NCBI GenBank assembly: GCA_964531265.1 | Contig: CAZHDW010000032.1 | Location: forward strand, 1-11,987 | From: Hominenteromicrobium sp964531265 | GTDB lineage: Bacteria > Bacillota > Clostridia > Oscillospirales > Acutalibacteraceae | DNA length: 11,987 bases | Direction of reading: 5' to 3' | In this document: in pieces, positions 1-7,454 of the stretch | Position numbering within the stretch: the first letter of the stretch is position 1 | Layout of the letters: every line of letters begins with the position of its first letter | Notes under the pieces: generated by a model | Database searches by the model: none | What the model saw: the letters and a program-made list of their open reading frames with translations, nothing else | What the model was told of the DNA's origin: nothing | Program-made: the position numbers and the translations under genes

Positions 1-2
1 AG

Positions 3-34
3 CTAAAAACCCTTGAAAAATCAAGGGTTTTTAG
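3..34 (-). terminator. Intrinsic terminator of the tRNA operon (bidirectional)
   Basis: A perfect 14-bp inverted repeat (3-16 with 21-34) encloses a four-base loop. On the minus strand the GGG-containing 3' arm ends in five T, so this is a strong Rho-independent terminator 27 bases past the tRNA-Thr gene. The five A on the 5' arm give a T-run in the other direction too, so it could also stop a plus-strand-reading... transcript coming from the left, outside the window. Confidence 0.9.
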
Positions 35-61
35 TGCCTGTTCCATTAAAGGTAGACATTG

Positions 62-137
62 TGGAGCTGCTAACCAGATTCGAACTGGTGACCTCGTCCT
101 TACCAAGGACGTGCTCTACCACCTGAGCCATAGCAGC
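62..137 (-). tRNA. tRNA-Thr(GGT)
   Basis: A 76-base cloverleaf on the minus strand. The acceptor stem GCTGCTA pairs with TAGCAGC, the T arm carries the standard GTTCGAATC, and the anticodon stem GTCC/GGAC region holds a TTGGTAA loop whose central triplet is GGT, reading the threonine codons ACC and ACT. The terminal CCA is encoded at 62-64. It is the last gene of a three-tRNA transcript. Confidence 0.96.
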
Positions 138-143
138 AAAACT

Positions 144-163
144 GGGCAAGCTATTGCTTGCCC
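144..163 (-). other. Inter-tRNA hairpin between tRNA-Asp and tRNA-Thr
   Basis: A perfect 8-bp stem (144-151 with 156-163) with a four-base loop fills most of the 29-base spacer between the Asp and Thr tRNA genes. On the minus strand it is followed by AGTTTTG, so it is not a convincing terminator. It could aid separation or 3' trimming of the precursor, or cause partial termination that lowers tRNA-Thr output. The function is inferred; the inverted repeat is plainly visible. Confidence 0.6.
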
Positions 164-166
164 GTG

Positions 167-243
167 TGGCGACCCGGAACGGGCTCGAACCGTCGACCTC
201 CAGCGTGACAGGCTGGCGTTCTAACCAACTGAACTACCGGGCC
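167..243 (-). tRNA. tRNA-Asp(GTC)
   Basis: A 77-base cloverleaf on the minus strand. The acceptor GGCCCGG pairs with CCGGGTC (one G-T pair), the T arm has GGTTCGAGCC, and the anticodon stem CCAGC/GCTGG holds the loop CTGTCAC with anticodon GTC (codons GAC and GAT). The CCA end is encoded at 167-169. It lies three bases from the tRNA-Trp gene, so both must be cut from one precursor. Confidence 0.96.
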
Positions 244-246
244 AAA

Positions 247-322
247 TGGCAGGGGCAGTAAGATTCGAACTCACGGCACGCGGTTTTGGAGACCGCTGCT
301 CTACCAACTGAGCTATGCCCCT
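247..322 (-). tRNA. tRNA-Trp(CCA)
   Basis: A 76-base cloverleaf on the minus strand. The acceptor AGGGGCA pairs with TGCCCCT, the D arm contains AGCTCAGTTGGTAGAGC, and the anticodon stem GCGGT/ACCGC holds the loop CTCCAAA, anticodon CCA, reading UGG. The terminal CCA is encoded at 247-249. It is the first gene of the operon, about 27 bases after the predicted transcription start. Confidence 0.96.
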
Positions 323-329
323 ACATTTT

Positions 330-351
330 GAGCGGCCATCGTTGACCGCTC
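330..351 (-). other. 5' leader hairpin of the tRNA precursor
   Basis: The six-base arms at 330-335 and 346-351, extended by a G-T and a G-C pair, form an 8-bp stem with a six-base loop. The transcription start predicted from the promoter falls at about 349-350, so the precursor would begin almost at the first base of this hairpin. It probably shields the 5' end before RNase P cuts at 322. The role is inferred. Confidence 0.55.
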
Positions 352-355
352 AAAT

Positions 356-384
356 ATTCTATCATTTAATGATGCAAATGTCAA
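356..384 (-). promoter_or_regulatory. Promoter of the tRNA-Trp-Asp-Thr operon
   Basis: A consensus -35 box TTGACA (379-384, minus strand), a spacer of exactly 17 bases, and a -10 box TAGAAT (356-361). This is close to an ideal sigma-A promoter, as expected for stable RNA. It lies between the end of pfkA and the first tRNA gene, so the tRNAs do not depend on pfkA readthrough. Confidence 0.88.
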
Positions 385-413
385 GTTATTTTTGAAATTT
401 TTTCAAAAAACTT
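383..413 (-). repeat. AT-rich inverted repeat after pfkA
   Basis: The arms TTTTTGAAA (389-397) and TTTCAAAAA (401-409), with an outer AAGTT/AACTT extension, make about 14 pairs, nearly all A-T, downstream of the pfkA stop and touching the tRNA -35 box. It may weakly end pfkA transcripts, but it lacks a G-C-rich stem and a clean T-run on the minus strand. No better pfkA terminator is visible between 323 and 447. Confidence 0.3.
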
Positions 414-447
414 ATTTTTTCGAGAGAAACCGCGAAAAATCCGACAT

Positions 448-1416
448 TTATCTGGAAAGCTCCTGAGATATCTTATAGAGCTTTTCGTCAAATACTCTCG
501 GCATATCAAGAGCCTCGGTAATATCAAAATCAATGATGGACTCGCCCTTCATTGCAACAACACGATTGCTCTTGCCCTCACGGAGAAGCTCAACTGCATG
601 GTAACCCATACGGCTTGCAACAACACGGTCGCGAAGTGTCGGAGAACCGCCACGCTGAACATGACCGAGAACTGTTACACGGCTCTCGATGCCTGTCTCA
701 GTCTGAATGCGCTTGCAGATGTCGTCAACATGACCTACGCCCTCAGCAACAACAACGATGAAGTGGCGCTTTCCGGTCTTCTGAGCATACTTGATGCGCT
801 CAATGACATCAGTCTCAAAATCGTACTCGATTTCCGGTACAAGAGTTGCGATAGCGCCGACAGCAATACCTGTGTTGAGAGCGATATCGCCGCAACGTCT
901 GCCCATTACCTCGACAACACTGCATCTGTCATGGGACTCAGTGGTGTCGCGAATACGGTCGATCATGTCCATTGCGGTATTCATAGCTGTATCATAGCCG
1001 ATAGTGTAATCCGTGCTGGAAATATCATTATCGATAGTTCCCGGAACACCGATGCAGGGAATTCCTGCGCCTGTAAGGTCACGTGCACCACGAAAAGAAC
1101 CGTCGCCGCCGATAACAACTACGCCGTCTATACCGAGCTCTCTGCACTTATCAGCAGCCTTCTTAACACCTGCAGGTGTGTTAAACTCAGGGCTGCGTGC
1201 TGTGAACAGCGTTGTGCCGCCATGCTGAATTATATTAGAGACACTGCGAAGCTCCATTTTTTCTATCTCACCCGTAAGCAGACCGTTATAGCCGTGACGT
1301 ACGCCATAAACGTCCATACCAAAAGAGATTGCAGTACGAACCACAGAACGCACTGCTGCATTCATGCCGGGTGCGTCACCGCCGCTGGTCAGTACAGCGA
1401 TTTTCTTTGCACACAT
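448..1416 (-). CDS. pfkA: ATP-dependent 6-phosphofructokinase
   Basis: A 322-residue cytoplasmic enzyme that phosphorylates fructose 6-phosphate to fructose 1,6-bisphosphate with ATP, the committed step of glycolysis. The length matches the bacterial family (about 320). Motifs in order: TSGGDAPGMN at 10-19 (ATP site), GGDGS at 103-107, PGTIDND at 125-131 with catalytic Asp129, MGR at 171-173 (substrate site) and GHVQRGGSPT at 251-260. Gly in GGDGS and in PGTIDND marks the ATP-using class; pyrophosphate enzymes carry GGDDT and PKTIDND. I chose the ATG at 1416 because GGAGG lies seven to eight bases before it and the protein then begins MCAKKIAVLTSGG, as homologues do; the upstream Met at 1458 would add an unlikely extension. 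It follows dnaE, a common clostridial pairing, but has its own promoter. The usual pyk partner is not downstream; tRNAs are. Confidence 0.97.
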   Translation of the reverse strand: MCAKKIAVLTSGGDAPGMNAAVRSVVRTAISFGMDVYGVRHGYNGLLTGEIEKMELRSVSNIIQHGGTTLFTARSPEFNTPAGVKKAADKCRELGIDGVVVIGGDGSFRGARDLTGAGIPCIGVPGTIDNDISSTDYTIGYDTAMNTAMDMIDRIRDTTESHDRCSVVEVMGRRCGDIALNTGIAVGAIATLVPEIEYDFETDVIERIKYAQKTGKRHFIVVVAEGVGHVDDICKRIQTETGIESRVTVLGHVQRGGSPTLRDRVVASRMGYHAVELLREGKSNRVVAMKGESIIDFDITEALDMPRVFDEKLYKISQELSR

Positions 1417-1428
1417 TTCAAATTCCTC

Positions 1429-1444
1429 CATTTTTATAAAAATG
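1429..1444. repeat. Perfect 16-bp palindrome before the pfkA ribosome binding site
   Basis: CATTTTTATAAAAATG reads the same on both strands and lies directly upstream of the pfkA GGAGG, inside its 5' untranslated region. It could be a repressor half-site pair or a weak RNA hairpin near the Shine-Dalgarno. AT-rich palindromes of this length can arise by chance, so the regulatory role is only a possibility. Confidence 0.35.
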
Positions 1445-1470
1445 CAAAATGCAATCAATATTCAAATATC

Positions 1471-1499
1471 ATTATAGTATATTTCTTCGATATAATCAA
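1471..1499 (-). promoter_or_regulatory. Promoter of pfkA
   Basis: TTGATT (1494-1499) and TATAAT (1471-1476), 17 bases apart on the minus strand, lie in the 114-base gap between dnaE and the pfkA start. The predicted start near 1464 gives a leader of about 48 bases. The boxes and spacing are identical to those of the hprK promoter. No terminator is seen after dnaE, so pfkA probably also receives readthrough. Confidence 0.82.
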
Positions 1500-1530
1500 G
1501 GGTAAAAAATGATTTCTTAGTGTATTTCTT

Positions 1531-4500
1531 CTAAAAATCCTTTAAAGCGACATTTTCTTCCCCAAGTAACCGCTTAAGTGCCGAAATAAGCTCGTAATTT
1601 ACGGCCACACGATACCTCGCAGGTGCGCGAACAAGCTTTTTATCGGACATGCTATAAAGATAAAGATCTGTAACTCCGTCGAACACCTCTATGTATTGCA
1701 GCGCTTTTTTGCAAAGTGGGTGCTCAAGCGTAGGTACTCTGAGGTACAAGCCCTTATATGCGGTATTGTAGCCCTTGATCTGTACGGAAACCGGGCTTCG
1801 TCTGCTCTGTGGTTCTTCACTTCCGCTCTGAGGTTGTCCCCTTGTCCCCTGCATCAGCATCTCTTCGGGAGAGAACGGAGCGGTGAAGTATTCCGCAAGA
1901 AGCTTCGGATCCTTTTCTTCTGTAAAGCTGATTCTTCCGTGCACCTTAACGGCGCTTCCCGGCACAAGCAGCTCAGCATAGCGTTCAAGCACCTTCGGGA
2001 ACACCAGCGTTTCAATCGAACCGTATATGTCTTCAATAGTCACAAACGCCATATTCGAGCCGGACTTAGTTGCCTTTTTCTTAACATCCGAAACTATTGC
2101 AAGCACATCGACATACTGCTCATCGGAGTATTTATCGGATTCTCCTGCCGCACTCTGAGCGATCTCATCCATGCGAGCAACTATGCCGCGGCGATACACC
2201 TCGGAATAGGCTGCCATGGGATGCCCGGAAAGGTACATTCCCGTGACCTCCTTCTCCATGCCGAGAAGCTCGGTCTGTGGGAATTCTTCCATTTTCGGCA
2301 TCTGATATGCCTCCGACTGAACATCATCCCCGAGGTCGAACAAGCCAATCTGTCCTTCTATATTCCTGTGCTTATCGGAATCAAGCTGATCCAATATCGG
2401 CCCAACAGCCATGAGCATTTCTCTTCTGTTATTGCCGATACCGTCAAGAGCACCACAACGGATGAGGCTTTCAACTGCTCGGCGATTCAAATCACGCCCC
2501 TGCATACGCTTACAAAAATCATAAAAGCTCTTGAAAGCGCCATTTGCCCTGCGTTCAAGCAGCATTCTCTCTATTATACCTCGGCCGAGATTTTTGATAG
2601 CAAGCAAGCCAAAGCGAATACTGTCGTTGAAAACCGAAAAGCCAAGCTCACTCTCGTTAACATGGGGCGGCAGCACCTTGATACCGAGTCGGCTGCATTC
2701 CTCCATGTATGCTGCGACCTTACCAGAAGACCCCAGCACACTTGTGAGCAACGCCGCCATGTATTCCTTCGGGAAATAATACTTAAGGTATGCTGTCCTG
2801 TAGGACACAACTGCATATGCAGCAGCATGGGATTTGTTGAATGCATATGAAGCGAAGCTTTCCATTTCGTCAAAGATGATCTCCGCTGTGCGCTCATCCA
2901 CACCTCGTGCAATACAGCCCTCTATCTCAACGGTACCGTCAGCTCTTTTTAGGCCATGGACGAAGTACTTTCTCTCCTCCTCCATCACCTTGTGCTTTTT
3001 CTTACTCATGGCGCGGCGGACTATATCCGCTCGGCCGAGTGAATAGCCGGCAAGCTCTCTGAATATCCTCATGACCTGCTCCTGGTATATTATACAGCCA
3101 TAGGTCACATCCAGAATTTTTGACAGGCGCGGATGGCGATAGGTTATCTTTTCGGGATGTCTGCGATTTTCAATATATGTCGGTATGAATTTCATCGGGC
3201 CGGGTCGATATAGCGATATTACAGCTATAAGGTCCTCTATGCTCTCCGGCATGGATTGCATTATAACACGGCGCATTCCGGCGGATTCGAACTGGAAAAC
3301 GCCTTCTGTAGCTCCGCTAGTGATCATCGCAAAGACCTTGGAATCGTCATTCGGAGCATTTTCCACACGGAAGCCGGGAACCGTCCTTTGTATCATGCGC
3401 TCAGCATTATCAATGACGGAAAGATTTCGCAAACCGAGAAAGTCCATTTTAAGGAGTCCCAGTTCTTCAATTGCTGTCATGGTGAACTGAGTAACAACAG
3501 ATTCATCGTTCATGCTGAGTGGAACATAATCCATAACCGGACGATCTGTAATAACGACACCGGCAGCATGTGTGGAGGTATGCCTTGGCATTCCCTCTAT
3601 CTTTCTCGCCATGTCAATGAGCTCGTGCACCTGTTGATCGGAATCATAACGCTCTTTAAGCTCCGTAACACTTTCAAGTGCATGGTCGAGCGTCATATTC
3701 AGCTCCATCGGGACAAGCTTTGCAACTGTGTCGCATACATTATATGGAATAGCCATTGCACGACCTACATCACGAATGGCAAGTCTTGCTGCCATTGTGC
3801 CGAAGGTAACTATTTGAGCGACATGATCCGAGCCGTATTTTTCAACGACATACTCGATGATCTCCTGACGACGCTCATCACTGAAATCAACGTCAAAGTC
3901 GGGCATACTGACTCGTTCCGGGTTGAGAAAACGCTCGAAAAGCAGATCGTAACGCAGCGGATCAACACCCGTAATGCCTATGCAGTAGGCTGCAAGGCTT
4001 CCGACACCCGAGCCTCTGCCCGGGCCGACCGGTATACCCATGCTCTTGGCCTGACGTATGAAATCGTAGACAATCAGGTAGTAATTAACATACCCCATTG
4101 TATCGATCGTGGATATCTCATATTCGAGCCTGTCAACAATACTCTTATCCGGAGTATCACCGTAATACCGATGAAGACCCTCATAGCACAATCTTCTGAA
4201 ATACTCTCTGTTGTCGCTTCCGTCCGACGTATCGAATCTCGGCAGCTTCGTATGGCCGAATTCGAACTCAAGATTGCACTGATCCGCTATGATCTGAGTG
4301 TTATCCGCCGCCTGCGGGCAATCCGGGAACAGCGCCCGCATCTCTTCCTCGCTCTTGAAATAGAACTCATCCGAGCCGAACTCAAGCACATCCTCATCCT
4401 CTACAGTACGGTTGGTCTGGATGCAGATGAGTATATGGTGCATTTTGTTGTCTTCTTTTTCTATATAGTGGCAGTCATTCGTAACCACGAGCGGTATACC

Positions 4501-5088
4501 CGTCTCACGTGAAAGCCTTATAAGCTGCGGATTGACATACGCCTGCTCCTGCAAACCGTGATCCTGGAGCTCTATGTAAAAATTGCCCTTACCGAATATT
4601 CTTTCATAGCGCAGAGCCGCTTCCTTGGCCTCCTCATAAGCACCTACGGCAAGCGCACGGGGTATTTCACCGGCAAGACATGCCGAAAGAGCGATAAGCC
4701 CCTCGCTGTGCTTTTCGAGCAGTTCCATATCGGCACGCGGCTTATTGTAGAAGCCCTCCGTCCATGCCTTTGATACTATCGCTACCAGATTGCGGTAGCC
4801 CACCTCATTTTTGCAAAGCAGTACAAGATGACGATTCTCGTTATCAAGCCCATGCACCTTATCCTCTCTGCCGCGCTTTGCAACATAAATTTCACAGCCG
4901 ATTATCGGCTTTATGCCACGTGCTTTGGCAGCCTTGTAAAAATCGATCACGCCGTACATAACGCCATGATCCGTTATAGCCACGCTTGTTTGCCCGAGCT
5001 CCTTTGCCCTGTCAAGAAGCCGCTCAATTCGGCATGCGCCGTCGAGCAGACTGAACTCAGTATGCACATGTAAATGCGTAAATGCCAC
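1531..5088 (-). CDS. dnaE: DNA polymerase III alpha subunit
   Basis: A replicative C-family DNA polymerase of 1185 residues, slightly longer than the E. coli protein. The N-terminal PHP domain (about 1-210) keeps a full set of likely metal ligands: His7, His9, Asp16, His41, Glu66, His87, Cys137, Asp205 and His207. The palm and fingers contain GPGRGSG (near 356-362) and PDFDVDF (396-402) with catalytic Asp399 and Asp401; the third Asp is Asp549 in KMDFLGLR. A helix-hairpin-helix GALDGIGNN lies near 880, a sliding-clamp-binding motif QIGLF at 913-917, and an OB fold from about 990. A Gln/Ser/Glu-rich linker then leads to a C-terminal domain of about 100 residues. The start is GTG at 5088, with AGGGAG upstream and the family's usual THLHVHTEFS beginning. 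It starts 27 bases after the membrane protein gene ends, so it is likely cotranscribed. Confidence 0.97.
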   Translation of the reverse strand: MAFTHLHVHTEFSLLDGACRIERLLDRAKELGQTSVAITDHGVMYGVIDFYKAAKARGIKPIIGCEIYVAKRGREDKVHGLDNENRHLVLLCKNEVGYRNLVAIVSKAWTEGFYNKPRADMELLEKHSEGLIALSACLAGEIPRALAVGAYEEAKEAALRYERIFGKGNFYIELQDHGLQEQAYVNPQLIRLSRETGIPLVVTNDCHYIEKEDNKMHHILICIQTNRTVEDEDVLEFGSDEFYFKSEEEMRALFPDCPQAADNTQIIADQCNLEFEFGHTKLPRFDTSDGSDNREYFRRLCYEGLHRYYGDTPDKSIVDRLEYEISTIDTMGYVNYYLIVYDFIRQAKSMGIPVGPGRGSGVGSLAAYCIGITGVDPLRYDLLFERFLNPERVSMPDFDVDFSDERRQEIIEYVVEKYGSDHVAQIVTFGTMAARLAIRDVGRAMAIPYNVCDTVAKLVPMELNMTLDHALESVTELKERYDSDQQVHELIDMARKIEGMPRHTSTHAAGVVITDRPVMDYVPLSMNDESVVTQFTMTAIEELGLLKMDFLGLRNLSVIDNAERMIQRTVPGFRVENAPNDDSKVFAMITSGATEGVFQFESAGMRRVIMQSMPESIEDLIAVISLYRPGPMKFIPTYIENRRHPEKITYRHPRLSKILDVTYGCIIYQEQVMRIFRELAGYSLGRADIVRRAMSKKKHKVMEEERKYFVHGLKRADGTVEIEGCIARGVDERTAEIIFDEMESFASYAFNKSHAAAYAVVSYRTAYLKYYFPKEYMAALLTSVLGSSGKVAAYMEECSRLGIKVLPPHVNESELGFSVFNDSIRFGLLAIKNLGRGIIERMLLERRANGAFKSFYDFCKRMQGRDLNRRAVESLIRCGALDGIGNNRREMLMAVGPILDQLDSDKHRNIEGQIGLFDLGDDVQSEAYQMPKMEEFPQTELLGMEKEVTGMYLSGHPMAAYSEVYRRGIVARMDEIAQSAAGESDKYSDEQYVDVLAIVSDVKKKATKSGSNMAFVTIEDIYGSIETLVFPKVLERYAELLVPGSAVKVHGRISFTEEKDPKLLAEYFTAPFSPEEMLMQGTRGQPQSGSEEPQSRRSPVSVQIKGYNTAYKGLYLRVPTLEHPLCKKALQYIEVFDGVTDLYLYSMSDKKLVRAPARYRVAVNYELISALKRLLGEENVALKDF

Positions 5089-5115
5089 GCCGCTTCTCTC
5101 CCTTCAACTGTGGTA

Positions 5116-5589
5116 TTACTCGATAATCAATTCAAATCCATGCTGGGTCATAAATTTGTGGTCGGAAGTACCCCACATCGTATCTATAATAATATAGTAG
5201 CTGCCTGGGGAATCCGGATAAGTGAACGACACCTGTCTGTAATACACCTCTTCCATATTTTCATCATAGAGGCTGTAATACATATCCGTTATGGGATCCT
5301 GTGTGGCTTCGAGCATAATGCTCTTGTCCATGATTATTTCGGGAAGTGCATCTGCATCCTCTGAAAGGTCGATACGCGTAAAATCCGTAACACTTTTCTT
5401 TTTCTCTTCAGCAGTAATGAATCTCTGTGTAACTATTTCAGCATCACCGGAATACACCTTTATATCTCCGGGCTCCGGATCGGATTGAAACAGCCAGGCC
5501 AATCCGTATGCAATTAGTCCGAGTATTGCCATAAAAAGAATACCGAGCAGGAAATCCTTGATACTTTTCGGTTTAGTGGGCTTCATCAT
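5116..5589 (-). CDS. Single-pass membrane protein of unknown function
   Basis: A 157-residue protein that I do not recognise. The N-terminus is Lys-rich (MMKPTKPKSIKD), followed by one hydrophobic helix at about 13-34, which predicts a membrane anchor with the N-terminus inside and residues 36-157 outside. The external part is acidic and rich in Tyr, Asp and Glu, with predicted beta character (for example YYIIIDTMWG) and no Cys or known motif. Translation is coupled to whiA: the whiA stop TGA overlaps the tandem ATGATG start, and GGAGG lies just upstream inside whiA. Either Met may be used (5589 or 5586). The position between whiA and dnaE, and the coupling, argue that it is a real gene. A cell-envelope role beside WhiA and MurB is possible but unproven. 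Confidence 0.85.
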   Translation of the reverse strand: MMKPTKPKSIKDFLLGILFMAILGLIAYGLAWLFQSDPEPGDIKVYSGDAEIVTQRFITAEEKKKSVTDFTRIDLSEDADALPEIIMDKSIMLEATQDPITDMYYSLYDENMEEVYYRQVSFTYPDSPGSYYIIIDTMWGTSDHKFMTQHGFELIIE

Positions 5590-6542
5590 TTACTTTCCTC
5601 CTCAATTTCAGACAGAGCGGTGTCCCAATCAGGTACACCGAGCTTTTCGGCAAATTCCAAAATACGTCTGAGTCTGTGGTTAACTCCAGATCTGCTGATG
5701 CCGAGTTTCTCGCTCATCTCTCTCAGTGACATTTCCGGATTGTGCAGGCGCAGCATTGCCGCCTCGCGAAGATCCGGCGAAAGCTCCTCGAGCCCCACCT
5801 TATCGCTTATCAGCGCTATAGCGGCTATCTGCTTTGAAGCAGCCGAATAGGTTTTATCAAGATTTGCAGTCTCACAATTTGAAACGCGGTTCATGTTATT
5901 ATAGGCTTCCTTGTACATTTTGATCTGCATCAGTTCCATGGCTGAGTTCACTGCACCGATCAGCGTCAGGAAATCCTCTATTGCACTGCTTTCCTTTATG
6001 TATACAATATAATTGTTTTTACGCTTTGCAATGGACGGCGAAAGCTGGGAAGCCTTTACATTCCGCAAAACTTCCACAAGGTCTTCGGCTAGGTGAAGAT
6101 GCGGCGTTGCAAATTCAAGATGATATTCCTTTTGCGGATCGGTAACGGTTCCGCAAATCAAAAATACTCCGCGCAAAAAGGACGCCACACAGCAATCCTT
6201 TTTCAGATTCTCCTTTAATATGTGCAGCGAGGTCTCCGTACCGGTATGTCCGAAGGAGCCTATCATCTGCTCACGTGAATCCTCGCCGGGTATTTCAATA
6301 GTAAAGGCGCCCGTTTTCTTTCTTCGAAGCTCGGTTCGAACCTCCGCATAGACACCTGCCGAAACAGCAGCGGCCTCAGCTACACGTCGGGCCACGGCTC
6401 CGTTTTCACATATCATGCGCGATTCTCTGAGAGAAAAGCACTTAGAAAAAAGCAGAAGGCCGTAGCATTCTGCTTTCAGGCAGCACTCCCGCTTATTTTC
6501 AATAATACATAGCTCTTTTTTACAATCTGAGGCAAACGACAT
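5586..6542 (-). CDS. whiA: WhiA, DNA-binding regulator of division
   Basis: A 318-residue WhiA protein. In Firmicutes WhiA binds DNA and influences cell division and chromosome segregation; in Streptomyces it is a sporulation transcription factor. The start MSFASDCKKEL is the family's standard N-terminus, followed by an N-terminal domain to about residue 95. A degenerate LAGLIDADG-type homing-endonuclease fold lies at about 117-205 (FLRGVFLICGTVTDP at 122-136). The family signature NCETANLDK lies at 222-230, and a C-terminal helix-turn-helix at about 272-295 (SLREMSEKLGISRSG). I chose ATG 6542 because AAAGGAAG lies about seven bases upstream; extension to 6569 has no support. It starts 41 bases after rapZ; yvcK, which often sits in that gap, is absent. 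Confidence 0.96.
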   Translation of the reverse strand: MSFASDCKKELCIIENKRECCLKAECYGLLLFSKCFSLRESRMICENGAVARRVAEAAAVSAGVYAEVRTELRRKKTGAFTIEIPGEDSREQMIGSFGHTGTETSLHILKENLKKDCCVASFLRGVFLICGTVTDPQKEYHLEFATPHLHLAEDLVEVLRNVKASQLSPSIAKRKNNYIVYIKESSAIEDFLTLIGAVNSAMELMQIKMYKEAYNNMNRVSNCETANLDKTYSAASKQIAAIALISDKVGLEELSPDLREAAMLRLHNPEMSLREMSEKLGISRSGVNHRLRRILEFAEKLGVPDWDTALSEIEEESK

Positions 6543-6583
6543 CTCATACTTCCTTTCAGTCATCCTCAATCTATTTGAACAAA

Positions 6584-7441
6584 TTATTTAAGCATATCCC
6601 GATGCGTGACACTTGAGCGCACACCCTTTAAGGCAAGATGCTCATGCATGTACTGCGCAAGGGCAACCGAGCGATGATGTCCTCCCGTACAGCCAACGGC
6701 TATTACAAGCTGACTCTTACCCTCTTTTACATACAGCGGCAGAAGATAATCTATCATATCCGTAAAGCGCTGCTTAAAGCCCTCGGTCTCAGGGCAATTC
6801 ATAACAAAGTCCCTGACAGGTGCATCTAGCCCTGTCAAATCACGGAGTTCAGGGTCATAGAAGGGATTCGGCAAGCACCTTACATCGAAAACCATATTTG
6901 CAGCAAGCGGAATGCCGTGCTTAAAGCCAAAGCTCATGCAATGCACGGCAATGGCATCATTGTCATTCTGAAGAAAAATATCGGAAATATGCTTTTTAAG
7001 CTGTGCAACGGGAATGCTTGAGGTGTCGATAACATAATCGGATACCGCCTTAACCGGACGCAGCATATCTCTCTCAAGCCTTACAGCCATTTCGAGCGAG
7101 CCCTGCATGGTATCGGCCAGCGGATGCTTACGACGGGTCTCCTGAAATCTGTTGACAAGAACGCTGTCCACCGCATCCATAAAAAGAATTTTATATTGCT
7201 TGTTCTGTGCCTTAAGTGTTTCAAGAGCGCTGAAAAACGACTTGAACAGCTCACCGCCCCTTGTATCGGTGGCGACAGCTATCCTGCGCTGCAATCCCTC
7301 GGCATTGGCGCACAGATCATAGAAAACCGGTATCAGGGCCGGCGGAAGATTATCAACACAGTAGAAACCGATATCCTCCATTGCGTGCATCGCACGTGTT
7401 TTTCCGGCACCGGAAAGACCGGTAAGAATTACAAACTCCAT
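6584..7441 (-). CDS. rapZ: RapZ/YvcJ family nucleotide-binding protein
   Basis: A 285-residue cytoplasmic P-loop protein with ATPase/GTPase activity in the family. E. coli RapZ is an adaptor that targets the small RNA GlmZ to RNase E and senses glucosamine 6-phosphate; the Firmicute version (YvcJ) affects competence and its molecular role is less clear. Visible motifs: Walker A GLSGAGKT at 8-15, CVDNLPP at 28-34, a Walker B-like ILFMDAVDSVLVNRFQETRR region near 84-104, and the C-terminal VGCTGGHHRSVA motif near 249-260. The ATG at 7441 has GGAGG six bases upstream. It starts 13 bases after murB ends, so the two are surely cotranscribed. The conserved Firmicute order hprK-murB-rapZ-whiA supports the call. 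Confidence 0.95.
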   Translation of the reverse strand: MEFVILTGLSGAGKTRAMHAMEDIGFYCVDNLPPALIPVFYDLCANAEGLQRRIAVATDTRGGELFKSFFSALETLKAQNKQYKILFMDAVDSVLVNRFQETRRKHPLADTMQGSLEMAVRLERDMLRPVKAVSDYVIDTSSIPVAQLKKHISDIFLQNDNDAIAVHCMSFGFKHGIPLAANMVFDVRCLPNPFYDPELRDLTGLDAPVRDFVMNCPETEGFKQRFTDMIDYLLPLYVKEGKSQLVIAVGCTGGHHRSVALAQYMHEHLALKGVRSSVTHRDMLK

Positions 7442-7454
7442 ACTTCCTCCAAAA

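Noticed and set aside
1417..1458. Longer pfkA start at 1458 giving 14 extra residues
   Set aside because: The extension includes the ribosome binding site and palindrome as coding sequence, and homologues start at the MCAKKIAVLTSGG position.
598..1512. Long plus-strand ORF (304 codons) opposite pfkA
   Set aside because: It is fully antisense to a clear pfkA, its translation is rich in Cys, Asn and Ala without any motif, and it has no ribosome binding site; it is a shadow of the coding bias of pfkA.
1696..2850. Plus-strand ORF of 384 codons opposite dnaE
   Set aside because: Antisense to the conserved C-terminal half of DnaE; no recognisable domain and an odd composition with many His and Cys.
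3256..4512. Plus-strand ORF of 418 codons opposite dnaE
   Set aside because: Antisense to the DnaE polymerase core, whose catalytic motifs are intact; no domain or start signals.
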